A stretch of DNA of 64,000 bases from Planococcus citri (GCF_950023065.1 NC_088679.1:20274001-20338000); one strand, 5' to 3'; positions 48,801-58,689 are shown, counted from the first letter of the stretch. Translations and numbers: made by a program. Notes: a model not told the origin generated them from the letters alone.

Positions 48801-49131
48801 GAAAATTGCAAAAGCGATCTCTTCAAATGGGACTCCGAATTCTACATCTCGGCAATGTTCATCAGGTGTACCTTTTCCCTCGCAAATAGTAAATGTCGTC
48901 GTCTCTGACGAGCAATCTCCTGAAAGTACACAAGTTTTCAATATTTGGTCAATATTGACTTTAGGTTTTTAACTAAGTAGCATGATTTCTCTAAGATAAT
49001 TAGTACTTAGATATGTAAAATTACAATGTGTTTTTTTTTTGACTAAATAACAAGATGCAAATATGCTTACCTGTTGGTATGCAGAACAGTAAAATTAGAG
49101 CAAAAACTAAACCGGTACTAAAATTACACAT
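42828..49131 (-). CDS. Small secreted cysteine-containing peptide, three exons
   Basis: Not a known family to me. Coding exons are 49131-49071, 48919-48787 and 42903-42828, together 270 nt and 89 residues. Exon 1 encodes a signal peptide, MCNFSTGLVFALILLFCIPT, and ends at a GTAAGC donor. Exon 2 follows a GTGTACTTTCAG acceptor and contributes DCSSETTTFTICEGKG and FEEIAFAIFKTDE, with Cys at 23, 33 and 43. It ends at a GTAAAC donor in phase 2. Exon 3 follows a strong T-rich acceptor ending TATTTTCAG, restores the phase exactly, and encodes GYQLTIGRAGDVV and SQPSVADASYQS before TAG. If intron 2 is not spliced, TAA within its donor ends the protein at 65 residues. Intron 1 is 151 bp. Intron 2 is 5.9 kb, almost all a same-strand LINE. 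Exons 1-2 are more certain than exon 3. The product is inferred to be extracellular, for example salivary or haemolymph; its function is unknown. Confidence 0.6.
42942..42992 (-). promoter_or_regulatory. LINE 3' end: hairpin, AATAAA and GAATTT tail
   Basis: Reading the minus strand: a perfect hairpin GGCAGC-AAT-GCTGCC (42992-42978), then AATAAA (42965-42960), then GAATTTGAATTTGAAT. In CR1/L2-type LINEs, a 3' stem-loop plus short terminal repeats is the site recognised by the reverse transcriptase. By inference this is the RT-recognition module here. A 20-plus A run on the plus strand at about 43055-43077 lies in the 3' UTR and is not a tail. Confidence 0.7.
43159..46050 (-). CDS. LINE ORF2: EEP endonuclease and reverse transcriptase
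   Basis: The frame is open from just after a TAA at 46053 to the stop at 43159. Numbering from the codon at 45954 gives 931 residues; a further 32 sense codons precede it, including LLTLNVQSLSNK, the usual start of an EEP domain. There is no ATG before residue ~110, so translation must begin by frameshift or reinitiation from ORF1. EEP endonuclease, about 1-205: TEHWL (26), GGDFN (135), SDHN (196). RT, about 470-740: NYRPIS (496), FGFR (533), DLSKAFDT (568), GVPQGSILGP (628), and catalytic FADD (658). The C-terminal part ends with the YNRIPGSVK-type motif common in CR1/Jockey-group proteins. All catalytic motifs are present. It acts in target-primed reverse transcription of the LINE RNA. Confidence 0.9.
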   Translation of the reverse strand, partial: PTSDCYASTKFSIASGYSINSSQQIVQLLTLNVQSLSNKIALLNDYLRKSNCQLICLTEHWLNSNQLGSLYINGYSVASAYCRNSLKGGGSCILIQDSSNLVCNSRKDVQVLSVDQHIEISAISVPSLHLNILSIYRSPSGMPDIFFSKLEHAITLLLNNSYQIVVGGDFNINILDDNVISRRFFLLLSSYGLKLTCYQPTRLGNCIDNFICNRDSEFSSRVDTPHISDHNSVLLSLKLVKKSVNTAKQPLLKKRIFSKTNFEKIFHSLDSENWDALKIGDINSKFSNFLNIFLNHYNSSFPLQTYTNHNPNQLHYPHSIQTQIRTLKTRLLESYSNWKFGGSEDDKIEYKLRQKEYKKLINWANIESNSHKVAISNNICKTTWKIINSYQPCKQTIDHITFQDTKYTNSADMARLFSQHFATVANNIVNSSQTLDPLSLILANDSSIFVLPATAAEVSNVIQGLKNSNSRDSYGLDVGIIKQADRYISHILAELFNDSIDQGKFPESLKSSIVTPVHKKGEKSNLNNYRPISVTPVFSKIFERLLYNRLIRFLSANSILSETQFGFRHGKNTTKAIFNLLNKILQAGQEGENSLAIFCDLSKAFDTMNHRILLGKLEKYGIRGPIHSWLKSFLENRVQIVKIQNGETYTFSEEKIIDKGVPQGSILGPLLFILYVNDLSSYINALLTQFADDTTMFLKGGSWDTLLKKTEHVLKNLICWFNANCMSLNLEKTVTVPFNVTPKEADLIAETLSTLPNVSCAAKFLGVDVQCNLKWDVYITKLTSRLSSINFLLFQLRQITNQKTLRLAYFGLFHSTMAYGVVFWGGNASYVKQILTLQKRAIRTIYKLPLRQTCRPTFVDNKILTTISQYILDISLMVYTGVITFPKITHPYSTRSRGNLRTPHHRTKLLQSSTVSSAAKVYNRIPGSVKNQPTAKKFKHVLKEWLITRAYYTLEEYLSSTDQ
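45993..47771 (-). CDS. LINE ORF1: zinc finger, coiled coil and SGNH esterase
   Basis: 592 residues from an ATG. An N-terminal finger-like block (Cys18, Cys27, Cys32, His56, His58) resembles FLYWCH/CCHH-type modules. A Pro/Thr-rich linker follows. A probable coiled coil spans about 170-220 (VNDILQMVKNIQERVIQLE). An SGNH-hydrolase domain spans about 265-425: block I GDSH (Ser274), Gly301 in block II, block III GGSNN (328-332), and block V HGRHLN (His407). The usual Asp three residues before the catalytic His is replaced by His404. A polyproline tract of about 15 residues lies near 500-520, encoded by an AGG/CCT microsatellite. CR1-type ORF1 proteins bind the LINE RNA and act as nucleocapsid-like factors; the role of the esterase is not settled. 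The end overlaps ORF2 by 58 nt. Confidence 0.85.
   Translation of the reverse strand: MVTYFYQDGYKYRESHRCASGQYTYICTNSKCNVSIQVSPGKTKSVANNGKQVKQHDHPPQQSVVSVESVAQLGNGRTTADVHTSTVSTKLPPPAPTTPAPAKVPKPSTSTPFHNSSKFIPQPQSELNKIEVDNTLDDTDNYLDTFDDTYVSDSEHVGGNDNFDWPGPIIDEINVLENRLKHIPSLLTCVEEIGAQVNDILQMVKNIQERVIQLETHVSLKHTETWSLSEKKTKSPAALNENLNTHSKKDIIDPPVQFKSSKKLKHRVLLVGDSHVRGLQHLLTQILGNSIFTIEALSKPGASLAECSRSVDLLTSNYTADDVVLFIGGSNNPTIEIINEHIQNVRKISSRTHAIQYEIPYTMNKKADKGIASANRHIRAILSVLDEVYLQWRCFKPRHIHYTHGRHLNENGKRYLCGNIARFLFTLFNVCTVTSISSKKPIDGTNLCNSKSSASTHQPPTYSSMTKRTHGIHWRKPNKTKFSPHLTQSTSVLNSSEKLNSTLIIPRAPPPPPPPPPPPPPPSSVPLRMPPVQPNVSNAAQFQHPPPMYFSQPPVMMPMLINHQPNYSGHYSGNPPPIATHPPNFQLPLATP
46017..46023 (-). promoter_or_regulatory. 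Slippery heptamer AAATTTT in the ORF1/ORF2 overlap
   Basis: On the minus strand, ORF1 is read CCA AAT TTT CAA, so A-AAT-TTT fits the X-XXY-YYZ rule for -1 frameshifting with correct phase. Slipping back by one gives AAA TTT TCA, the ORF2 frame. It lies 22 nt before the ORF1 stop and inside the 58-nt overlap. A downstream pseudoknot or stem has not been demonstrated. Confidence 0.5.
46206..46249 (+). repeat. (AGG)n microsatellite encoding ORF1 polyproline
   Basis: About 14 AGG/GAG triplets on the plus strand, translated as the Pro tract of ORF1 on the minus strand. The length is likely to vary between copies without breaking the frame. Confidence 0.85.
48308..48782. other. Host part of intron 2 of the secreted-peptide gene
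   Basis: About 475 bp of AT-rich intron between exon 2 and the LINE 5' end. The plus-strand frame at 48694-48972 is the antisense shadow of exon 2. Confidence 0.5.
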
Positions 49132-49300
49132 GATTGATTACGATAAAAAACAAAATTTAGTCTGACAACAAGAAATGAACTAATGAATCTGACTTTAACA
49201 GGTTTCAACGGTAAAGAATAAATTCACGCACCGAAAAAAGTTCTAATGATTCTGACTTCAGCAGTTTTCTTTCTACAATATGCCATGGGCATGGTACCGT

Positions 49301-49309
49301 ATACTATAC
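49301..49309 (-). promoter_or_regulatory. Possible TATA element of the secreted-peptide gene
   Basis: The minus strand reads CGTATAGTAT about 170 nt upstream of the start codon. It is the best TATA-like word in a reasonable position, but AT-rich DNA makes this weak evidence. Confidence 0.25.
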
Positions 49310-49319
49310 GCAGATAAGA

Positions 49320-50969
49320 TCCAGTTTATTGATAGTGTATGTGCAGAAGGCGGCGCAGTTTGTGTATTTTCGTACCAGAATAAAGACATAATTAGTAGGT
49401 ACCTTCAAACTGTACTTTTCAGAATAATTCTCAGATTTTCTCTCTGTTTGTAAAAAAAAAGCTCAGTTAATGAAGGATGAAAAACAACATAAGCTCGAGA
49501 AAAATTATTGTTCTCAGAGTAATTTTTGGTAGGTAGGTATGGTGATGAAAAATACCATCCTAATCAACATTAACAAATGTTTTTCCCTTTTTTCAACTTT
49601 TAGGCCGAAAAAATAATAATTTTGATGATAAAAATGACAAGAACCGTGAATTTTAGAAAAAACAAAGATGAATCTTACTTATTGGTCCTGGTCAAGCCGG
49701 TCGTTGTTAAAAAGAGAATTTTGAAAAAAATCGATGTAATTTTTTTAAATTTTTCAATTAGGTAAACTTTCCACTTTTCTCATTTTTACAGAAAATGAAA
49801 ATAATAGATAATAATAACTCTCTTTGATTGTTTACTTTTTACGTACATTTTTACTCGCTAGGATTCAATGGGGGAAAAAATAAAAAGTTTTACAATTTTT
49901 TCTCAATTTTACCAAACGTTTTCCACATTTTAACAAAATTTTCGCACGCCTCTGTTTTCAAGAACTTCACGAAAGAAAATTGAAAATTATCGTATCAAAT
50001 TTTCTTTCCATTCTGCGCAAGATGATTTCACATTTCATACAGAATTTTCGCACGAGGCAAACAACTTTACCAGAACAGAGAAAAATTTTACAAAACGTTG
50101 TATTCTGCACGCTTTTATAACGACAACAACTACGGCATAAGAAGAATACCACTTGGTAATTGTTTCGTTACACCTTTGCTTTTGCAATTCGTGGTATGCT
50201 GGAACAATTGCTCTTGTATTTTTGTCAAAAGCCTCATATTTCTAGTGTCTTTGAGCCTATGCTGATGAAAACTTGCTCGCGTGTGCAAAATGCTTCTCCT
50301 GCACCTTTTACCATTGCCCTATTACCCTAAACGAATAGGAAAACTCGTATGTAAGCGTCTCCTCCTCTCCTCCGCGTCTCCGCACGTGCAAAATGTTTCA
50401 AATGGCATGTTTCCTCGGAATGGGGAAATTACGAGGTATAAATCATCTTGGAAATTTAACCCGTACCTACCATATACTTACTTGAATAGGACTAAGAATT
50501 CTTTAGTGTTTTGTGTAATATAAGCTGCGTCCCTTATTGTTAGGATTTCAGAATGAATGCACAGAATTTGCGGATTTCTTTTAGCGAACGTTTTGCCTCA
50601 TCCTTGTTGCCAACGACGTTGCGGTTCAAGATTTTTCACGTTTCCGTGATTTTTATTTATTATTCGCGCCTTCATTTGATACCGTCACGGCGGGTTAGTT
50701 TTTAAAAATAAATGCGTGTTGGTTTGATATGATATGAGAGAAAGTTTCCCACGATGATTATTTTTAAATGAATTTAGACTACGTCTACCTATTGACAATT
50801 GATTTTATAATGACCGCTTCAAAATTTTACATCAACTCGTGAGACTGAAATGTTTTGTTTTCCATTTTTGAATTTATTAGACGACTATGCCTAGTGTGTA
50901 CACCCTAGTACCATTCCATAGATACAGTTGGTAACACTTTGCTTACTCTCTAGGAGCAGGCTCATGAAC
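49320..50969. other. Upstream intergenic DNA
   Basis: AT-rich. Frames at 49967-50152 and 50281-50523 have no domain or splice support. The last ~90 bp (from about 50880) may be the decayed 5' end of the mariner that resumes at 51708; I could not match it to the mariner 3' terminal repeat. Confidence 0.35.
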
Positions 50970-50977
50970 CATGCGAC

Positions 50978-51699
50978 CAGAGCTGTGGGACTGAAACGAT
51001 CCCGAAACCAGAACCGATTAAATCCTATTTCAAATCCAATCCCAAATCCAATCCCAAAACCAAAATCGTTATTTTTCTTGGTCCTAACACTGAAAAAATC
51101 CTTGAACTGATATAATTTTGAAATTGTTTCAGTTTCAGGATTTCAATTTTTGTCTTTTTTCCGCAATTTTAATTTGATAAATGGTCATTTTACATCACTT
51201 ATCATCAATCATTCAGATTAAGCAAAATATGCATTTAAAACGTTGAACTAATTACACTGTGGCGTCAACTGGCAGACAACTGCCAGTCTGCCAAGTGCAT
51301 CTGCGCGCGCAGCAAACTGTGACGTAGTGGGAGGCATTGTACCTCCAGCCACAGACCCAGTTCATCAATTATTCAGTATGTTTATATCTCGCGCGCGATT
51401 ATCATGTTTGTTACTTTGTATGTTCCTCTAATAAACGTTTGTCACGCACCTGTCTGTTGACATATTTATTTATGCAAGTTGTAGCTTGATTTCGAGTTGA
51501 GGCTCAGACCTCACATACACCATTGGATTTTTCACATCAAAACCTCCCAATTTTCAAACCCTTGCAGGGTCCATTAGTCAATTTGGGCTTAAAATTGGTT
51601 GAAATGGAAATCCCAAGGCAGAAACTGATTCAACCCAGAACCAAAACAAATTCTGAAACAAAAATCCAATCCCAAAATTGTTTCAGTCCCACAGCTGTG
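50978..51699. mobile_element. hAT-like non-autonomous element with 8-bp duplication
   Basis: Flanked by identical CATGCGAC (50970-50977 and 51700-51707). The ends CAGAGCTGTGGGACTGAAAC and, inverted, CACAGCTGTGGGACTGAAAC differ at two positions in about 23. CAGNG-type ends plus an 8-bp duplication indicate hAT. Subterminal regions contain AATCCAATCCCAAA-type repeats. Length is 722 bp with no transposase. It is inserted in the 5' region of a mariner relic and itself contains an LTR-like insert. Confidence 0.8.
51258..51462 (+). mobile_element. Possible small solo LTR
   Basis: Starts TGTGGCGTCAACTGGC and ends TGTTGACA, with a TATA-like word (TATATC, 51383) and AATAAA (51430) 47 bp apart, as in an LTR. 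A hairpin (GGCAGAC / GTCTGCC) lies at the left. The flanking 4-5 bp do not form a clear duplication, so the call is tentative. Confidence 0.35.
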
Positions 51700-51707
51700 C
51701 ATGCGAC

Positions 51708-52932
51708 AAGTGTCCAAGTAAGCTTAGCTGTTTTCAATTTCATAGTCAACGCATCAACTCCATCACCCACCCAGTTAATCATGGCAAGGTTTTAGCCATG
51801 TCAGAACAAGACATTCTGGTGTCAGTTGCACAACGCATCATTATTTGTTTTTTGGTTCATGATAAAGTAAAATCCGTGGAAATTTTGAGAAAATTGCATT
51901 CACAGTGTGGGGAAGAGTGCCTCTCTAAGACACAAGTGTATGATTGGCGTTCTGTGTTCTGTGTTCTGAAAGGGCCATGAAGCAGTCTCAAACTTGACGC
52001 ATGTGTGATGCCCTCAAACCAACATAACCAATGAGAATGTCACCTCTTAGTATGAAAAACAGAAAACTCATTTTGGCAGACCAGCGGTCTACTGTACTCA
52101 ATATGGCTGATGAATTGGGCATCACTATAGGTAGTATCAAAGAAATTATTCATGATCTGCTCGGCTACCGCAAAATTTCAGCCAGATGGGTGCCAAGATT
52201 ACCGAGTTTTGAGCAAAAATTCACACACTGGGAAGTTTGTACAAGTCTCCTGCAGTAGTATGAAGAGAAAGGTGAAAATTTTTTGCACAAACATTCACTG
52301 CTGACAAGACGTGGGTACATCTTTATACTTACTCCAGAGTTCAAACATGCTTCTATGGAGTGGAGAAAGAAATGAGAAGACGCTCCAGTGAAAGCCAAAG
52401 TTACACCGTCAGCTGGTAAGGTCCTGTGTACTGTATTTTGGGACATGGAAGTGATCAAAGTAGATTTTCTTACTGAACAATGAACCGTGAATGCCATATG
52501 TATTACAATGAGGTCAAATGATGTGTGATATTCCTATCCGGTCTGCGATTTTGCTTCAAGACATTGCCAGACCTCATAGTTCTTGATTAACAATGGAAAC
52601 TTCACACAAATTAGGCTGGGAAATACTGGAACACCCTCCTTATAGTCCCAATTTGTCACCCTGTGACTATTACCTATTTGGACCATTGTAAGAAGCCCTT
52701 GGAGGACATCGTTTTGAGAGTAATGCGGAGGTTGAATTGTTGGTGTGAGAGTGGCTATGTGACAAGCCAACAAGTTTCAACAAGCATGGGATCTGGAAGC
52801 TACCTGACAGGTGGCAGAAGTGTATAACATGTGAAGGGAATTATCTTTAAAAAATGTGAAAAGTTTCAACATTGTAAATTGATGATATAAAATTTTAGAG
52901 CAAACTTCCGGGTCATATTTTAACTACCCTAG
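51708..52932 (+). pseudogene. Dead mariner (irritans-like) transposase
   Basis: The helix-turn-helix part starts at 51798 (MSEQDILVSVAQR … KLHSQCGEECLSKTQVYDW). It continues with LADQRSTVLNMADELGI at about 52075. The catalytic part is split among frames: FTADKTWVHLYT holds the first Asp, LLQDIARPHSS the second, and HPPYSPNLSPCDYYLFGP the third (D,D34D type). There are several stops and frame changes (for example at 52258, 52486 and 52584), so it is non-functional. The 3' end carries TTCCGGGTCATATTTTAAC followed by TACCCT, similar to irritans-group mariner terminal repeats. The 5' end is separated by the hAT-like insertion and not identified. Confidence 0.85.
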
Positions 52933-52935
52933 GAT

Positions 52936-53547
52936 AGTTATTGGCTTACTTAACCTTCAGTTGTACCTAAGGATTTCATTGTCATTCCGTAGGTAATGGG
53001 CCCGTTTGGTCGTTTCTATTTATTGAGATAATTGTGTTTTTAGTGAAAAAGTGAAGAAAATCAATAATCAGGTTTTAATGGATTTTGATGTAGAACATAT
53101 CTGAGTACTATTGTTGATTTATAGAAACATTAGAAACAGAAACTAAATATATTCGGTTACGTGTCATCTATAACGTTATTAATATTCGGCTGCGTTTTTT
53201 GGAATTGTTTTCTAAATTTTAAAATTGTAATTATTATGTCTTGGTTCGTCATTCGAGATCATATTTTCACGCAGATAACTTCACTTGTTAATTGTTATTA
53301 AATAAGTTTAAATAAAAGTTCTTTAAAGTTTCCATAAATCTTTAACTATCACATGTTAAAGTATCACGGCTGCAGGTGCGCCCCAAGCGGAGAAAAATGG
53401 AACTAAAAAGTTTTTCCAAGAAGGGCCCATTTGGTCAATTTTGTTTTTTTCTCAGTAAATTTATTTCCAAAGACTTCCAAAAAAATACCCTCCGAATTAT
53501 ACTGCAACTAGTCGCCAGTGGCAACATGTATACCATTCAAAAACACA
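52936..53547. other. AT-rich spacer
   Basis: No supported feature. A short frame at 53376-53609 runs into the next element. Confidence 0.4.
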
Positions 53548-54215
53548 TGAGGAGGTTGGATACAAAGTTAGACAAATGCCACTTCTACAAAAATCAAGTT
53601 AGATGTTGATTCTTATAGGATTTTTAACGCTCATTTCATTGCCAAGGTCAGTTATTTTCAATATCGTACGTAAAAGGGTAAAAAACGGCTCAAAGTTTTG
53701 CCTTAGTTTCAAACACAGACATGTGCAAATTGTCATAGTTTCAAAAACAGACATATCCAGGATATGTCTGTTTTTGAAACTATGATGATAGGATATGTCT
53801 CATTTTGAAACTAAGATAATGTTCACATGTCTGTGTTTGAAACTAAGGCGCAACTTTGATCGCGTTTTTTGACCTTTTACGAGTATGTACTATTTTGAAA
53901 CTTAGGGACCTCAGAAATGGAAAGAGGGTTAAAAATCCTATACATATCAAAACCTAACTGATCTAGAAAGCTTCACTTTCAAATTATTTTCATCTTAGTT
54001 TCAAAATCAGACACGTGCATTTTCAGGTTCTTTTTATTAGGGGTGGAGGGTGATGGTGTAAGGATATTTTTTGTATTTTTGTTACTCAGTATCATCACTA
54101 CAATTTGTCAAATATCCCCCGCCTTTACAATGCTGTATATTTTTGTAACAAAAAACATAGATTTTCTCAAAATCAACCCTGTGGCGTTTGTCTAACTTTG
54201 TAACCAAGCTCCTCA
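53548..54215. mobile_element. TIR element with 35-bp ends and a palindromic core
   Basis: The left end TGAGGAGGTTGGATACAAAG and the right end, inverted, TGAGGAGCTTGGTTACAAAG continue through TTAGACAAAYGCCAC, 35 bp with about three mismatches. The interior includes the strong palindrome at 53701-53848. There is no transposase, and the superfamily is unassigned. Confidence 0.7.
53701..53848. repeat. Double palindrome of TAGTTTCAAANNCAGACA motifs
   Basis: Outer arms 53701-53725 and 53824-53848 are perfect inverted repeats of 25 bp. Inner arms 53734-53758 and 53760-53784 are also perfect over 25 bp with a one-base centre. Every arm contains TAGTTTCAAA, CAGACA, and further half-copies occur at about 53800 and 53995. 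It should extrude easily as a cruciform or form hairpins in RNA. Confidence 0.85.
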
Positions 54216-54222
54216 CATTTAA

Positions 54223-54305
54223 CCTAGGTGCAGCGCTAGCTGTGTGGCACTGGTGATGGATTGCAGAGCAGGAGGTATGGGTTCAAATCGCACTTCGGGA
54301 AGAAA
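54223..54305 (+). repeat. tRNA-like segment next to a TIR element
   Basis: TAGCTGTGTGGCACTGGTGATGG resembles an expanded A box and GGGTTCAAATCGC is a recognisable B box, about 40 bp apart; A-rich sequence follows. The acceptor stem is not preserved. It abuts the right end of element 53548-54215. Confidence 0.5.
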
Positions 54306-57300
54306 TTCTAAAAAAAAATTTACAATTTTTATTTTTACAAGTTGAATTTTCATAGAAAATGTACTTAATTTAATAATTTGTTTGCTTTTGAACAGAGCAA
54401 TGAATTTTTTATGCAAAATTTTAATTTATTAATCATTGTTTTTCAGGCTTAAAATACTCATAAACATGAAAAGATTGAATAAAAAAAATCGCTATTGCAG
54501 GTAGGTAGTAATATTTGACATCAGAAACAATTATCTTCAATTTTAGGTATGAAGGTTTTGGGATTACATGAAATTTCAGCTTTTTTCAGAAAAAAAACTT
54601 TGAAGGCAATTTTCTCAAGAGTTGAGCTTTTCAAATTTTTAATTATGGATTTTTTTGGAGTTTTTTTTTGCACTTTTTGGGCTTCTATCCAGCTCATATG
54701 ATTGCTCCGGAGGTCTACTTCACCCCCCCCCCCCAATCCACCCATAACTCAATATCGACCAAATGGGCCCATTATACCTGCCGAATGACACATATGTTGT
54801 AGGTATTCAAGTGCAATTACAGTGTTTCTGTGCTGCGTTAATAAGTGAATTAATTTGTAAGTAAGTGATTCAATTATTTTATTTTGTGTTACTTTTCAGA
54901 CTGTAATCCATCAGCGATTAAAGCTGTACTTAACTACATAAGTAGGTAGGTATACTGTTAATGTATTTATATATGTCTTTGTATTACCAGAGAGTGTAAT
55001 TTATCAGCTAAAAGCTTAAATATACAAGTACCTATTTGCATTTATGACACGTGTTCTTATTGTGTATATTTAGTTATGTATTGGTATGAGGAAAATCCTA
55101 CGACACATAGCCCAGCCAGGTACTAGGTATAAGTTGGAAATACTCTCCACAGTAAATCTAATCAAACCATCATAAACTTACCTACCTATAATATGTACCA
55201 TTACAATGTTTCAGAAAAATCTCAAGGTCGTTTTCTAAAACTGTCCAACAACTCAATTTCAAGAAGAAGAAACTATATAGGCTGAAATTTGTCAAAATTT
55301 GGCATAACACAATCTAGAGGGTGACTTGACTGTGTTTTTAGGGGTTCCGACTTTAGTATGGAGAGTAATCTTGTCTCAATGATGCCAATGAGCAAATGGA
55401 TCACAGTTCTTCCTGTGGTATAACCAACTGAGAAATTGGATCAAGGTTTCGCTCAGTGCTTACAAAAGTCAATCCGAAAATATTTTTCATTCAATCACCG
55501 CAAAATAATCCGCCACTCTGAATTTCTAGACTCTATCGCCTCCGCAGTCCAAATTCAAAATATTTACTCTCAACCAAAATCCGAGCGTTTTCATTTCATC
55601 GACAAAAATTAGCAATTTAAAATATCTCTCCCTTTCTTCGAAATCTTCACCAAGATGCTATTATCGAAAGACGTGAAATTCACGAAACGGAAAAAAAATT
55701 CGAAAAACAATTTCGAATAAAAGGGTAGATACCTATTCTATAGACCACGAGCATTCCATAGTCTACCCTGAAGAAATACGAACACGTTATATTGCGGACC
55801 CATTTAGTAAATCCATTCATTAAATTTCTATTAAGGTTGAACACTAAAGTACCTACGCGGTAAATCATGGTTGAAAAGATCTCAAATTAAATAACATCTC
55901 CGATTTTCATGAATAATCAACTACCTAGCTCGTATAATTTGAATAACGGTAAATTTTCACGTAATAGATTGTTTTCGGTTGCAAACTTTACTCCTAATTG
56001 CGGTCCAGCTTTTATAAAGTAAAATACAAGCAACTTACAGCCAATTTTTTTTCCTAGTTCTCTCGAGTACCTACCTAAGTATTATATTATGGAATCCAGA
56101 GATCCTAAAACCTTGAAATATTTCTAGGTGTGTCTACAAGTATATTGCAGCTCCCAGCTCGCAAATACGAAGGAACCCAGAATAAGAAAAAAAAATCTTT
56201 CGAAATACAAAACGAAACCTTATATATAGCCGGCGACGCAGCGACAGCTGTGAAATGGAAATTTACATGGAACCGGAGAACTCGAGCTTGCGAGCTTTCG
56301 TCTTAAATATACGATAAATGATCCGTTGGAAATTCGACGAAATTCTCTCATATCCTGACAAACAAAACCATTACCGAATATTTCACTCGAATGAATTAGT
56401 AAAATTCCGTTTCAACGTCGTTTTCATCCAACAAACTTGTGGAAAACTTACCCCAAAGGGGATAAGGTCGTATCATTAATTACGCGGAAATACGCCAACT
56501 TACACAAGATAATCTTTATCAAAATGCGTACATTTTTTTTCTTTATCCTTATCCTCCGAAGTGAAATTATTAAAAAGTCAACGTGTTTTCGTTTTAATTT
56601 AAAATTCCTTAAGAACCGAAAAAAAAAATAAAAACACGCGAAGATAGATTTTAAAAAAGCTAAATTTTCCTAACCGTAAATTTATCTCTTCTGAGGATTT
56701 GATTTGTGGGCAGATCTGAGGAGAAAAAAGCTTACTTAGGTATAATGGCTATACAAAGTTACAAAAAAAAATGGAAAATTTTCTGCTCGCAAATAACGAG
56801 GTTCATTTTAGTAAGAGGAAAAATTACGATCCTATTTATTTATGGTAGAAAATATCCAAGTATTCGAGAATAGGCTTAATCAGAGCGGAAATAGAGTTTA
56901 AATTAAAAACCATAAATTTACTTCTAAATATTATATTTAATTTTCGACGTAGAAATTTAATTCGATGAGAAAAAATACCTACATCAAAAAAAAAAGAGCA
57001 GATTCTTTATTAAAGGAACTTTTGAGACTATCCAAAAAATGTCGAATACGTTTTAAACTTGAAACGGGTCAAATAAAAAAGAACGAAAATGGCTTTTATA
57101 TTGACGTAAAATGTAAACATACGAGATAACACGACGGCAAAAATTTCACGCAATATCCTAAAGTCGTATGTTATTATTTTCGCAAGCACACACAAAAAAA
57201 AGCAAGGTACCTACCTACCTATTCAAAGCGATGATGAAAGGTGGAACGAAATTTTCTCGCGACATTGAAAATGAAAATAAAAATAAGAAAAACATACTGA

Positions 57301-58689
57301 AAAAGGTAGACAACGATTCGCGAACGAGACAGCCCATCGTTTCCAAAATGCATATCGTTTTAATGGTTATTTCTTTTTATCGCGCATCTTGCTTAAAATA
57401 ACTTTTCAAAGAAATATAAGTAAAAGGTTCACGATGCCTTTAGTGTTAATTAAGAGAGCATCTGCCATAAATAACACTTTTCACACAAATTACTTTCTTT
57501 TTTCTTCGCTTTTCTACGCTATTTTCTCGCTCCATCCTGGGTTGTAGTATATTGCGCGCGAATTTTAAAGGAAAAAAAAGTATAGGTATCAGCATCGTGA
57601 CATTTTGCGCGCCTAAAATTTATAACATTTTGGAATTCGTTATAGATGGAATTTTTTTTCACTCGACTTGACCAATTTCTCGGTGCGGTGTCGAGTTATA
57701 ACCTGAGCCAAATAGTAACTATTTAACCTTTAATGTTCATCGAACGTGTTTTTTTTCGCTCTCTTATCGGCTCACTGTACATGGATAAAAGATAAAACGA
57801 GTATTGTTGATTAATGGCCCCGAAAGGCTATCGTGTTTTTCATTTCTAGCATTTTTGTAGCTATTTCTTCGCCTCTTTTGTTGAATCAATTAACTATACG
57901 CGTATCTCAGCTGTCACCACGTGGGATATGCGAGAAAGACGTGCGTGGAAATAGTTTTTTTTTTCAGTGTTGGGTTAGAATAGGTGTATGTTGCAATTAA
58001 TCGAGAGCTTTCGTGGCTATAGAGTAATGAGTATAATGCGATTGGTTTCGTTTTTTCACCGGATTTCGAGCTGAAGGTCCAAGGCCTTACTTTTGCTAAA
58101 AAAAATATATAGGTACATAGAAGACTCTATAAGTATGGCCCTTGCAAATTTAGGTGGCTTGTGGCTTGTTGAGCTTGAGATTTTCAATGATGGATGATTG
58201 GATGAAATAGTCCCAAACAAATTAGGGCCTCCACTCACCACAATGTGTACATCATCCCTTTATAGTTTTAAGATTGGTTTCGCCCTCCTCCCTCCAAAGG
58301 AACAAAGAATCGAGTATAAGATGTAAGTAAATAATATTCCAAAATAAAACCTTTTTTAAATTTTCAACTGAAGCAGCTCAAAAGTCCTCAAAAGTTGATC
58401 AAATGAATCGTTTGGAATCTACTTTAAAGATCCAAACAAAGGAAGTACCTACCTAGAATTTATAGTACTTCTTCCTGAAATGAAAAAAAAATGGATAAAA
58501 ATCAGAAATTTCCATATATTTTTTTGGGGGAAATGTTCAGTCTATTTTAAATCAGTCATCACGCAATGACTTCGATAAATTGGTATTGTGGTAGAGTGTC
58601 AGTAGAGTTGCATATCTTCATGAATTGAAGGTAAATCTCATTCTGATGCAATCTCAGTGCACTTGCTCTTATGTATGGTTTTGGTGCCA
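54306..58689. other. Low-repeat DNA without a supported gene
   Basis: C run at about 54724-54734. 56150-58050 has more CpG than the flanks and no visible repeat, so it may be single-copy host sequence. Frames (56437-56631, 57168-57401) lack domains or paired splice sites. Confidence 0.35.

Noticed and set aside
48694..48972. Plus-strand frame of 92 codons
   Set aside because: Antisense to exon 2 of the secreted-peptide gene, with no splice or domain support.
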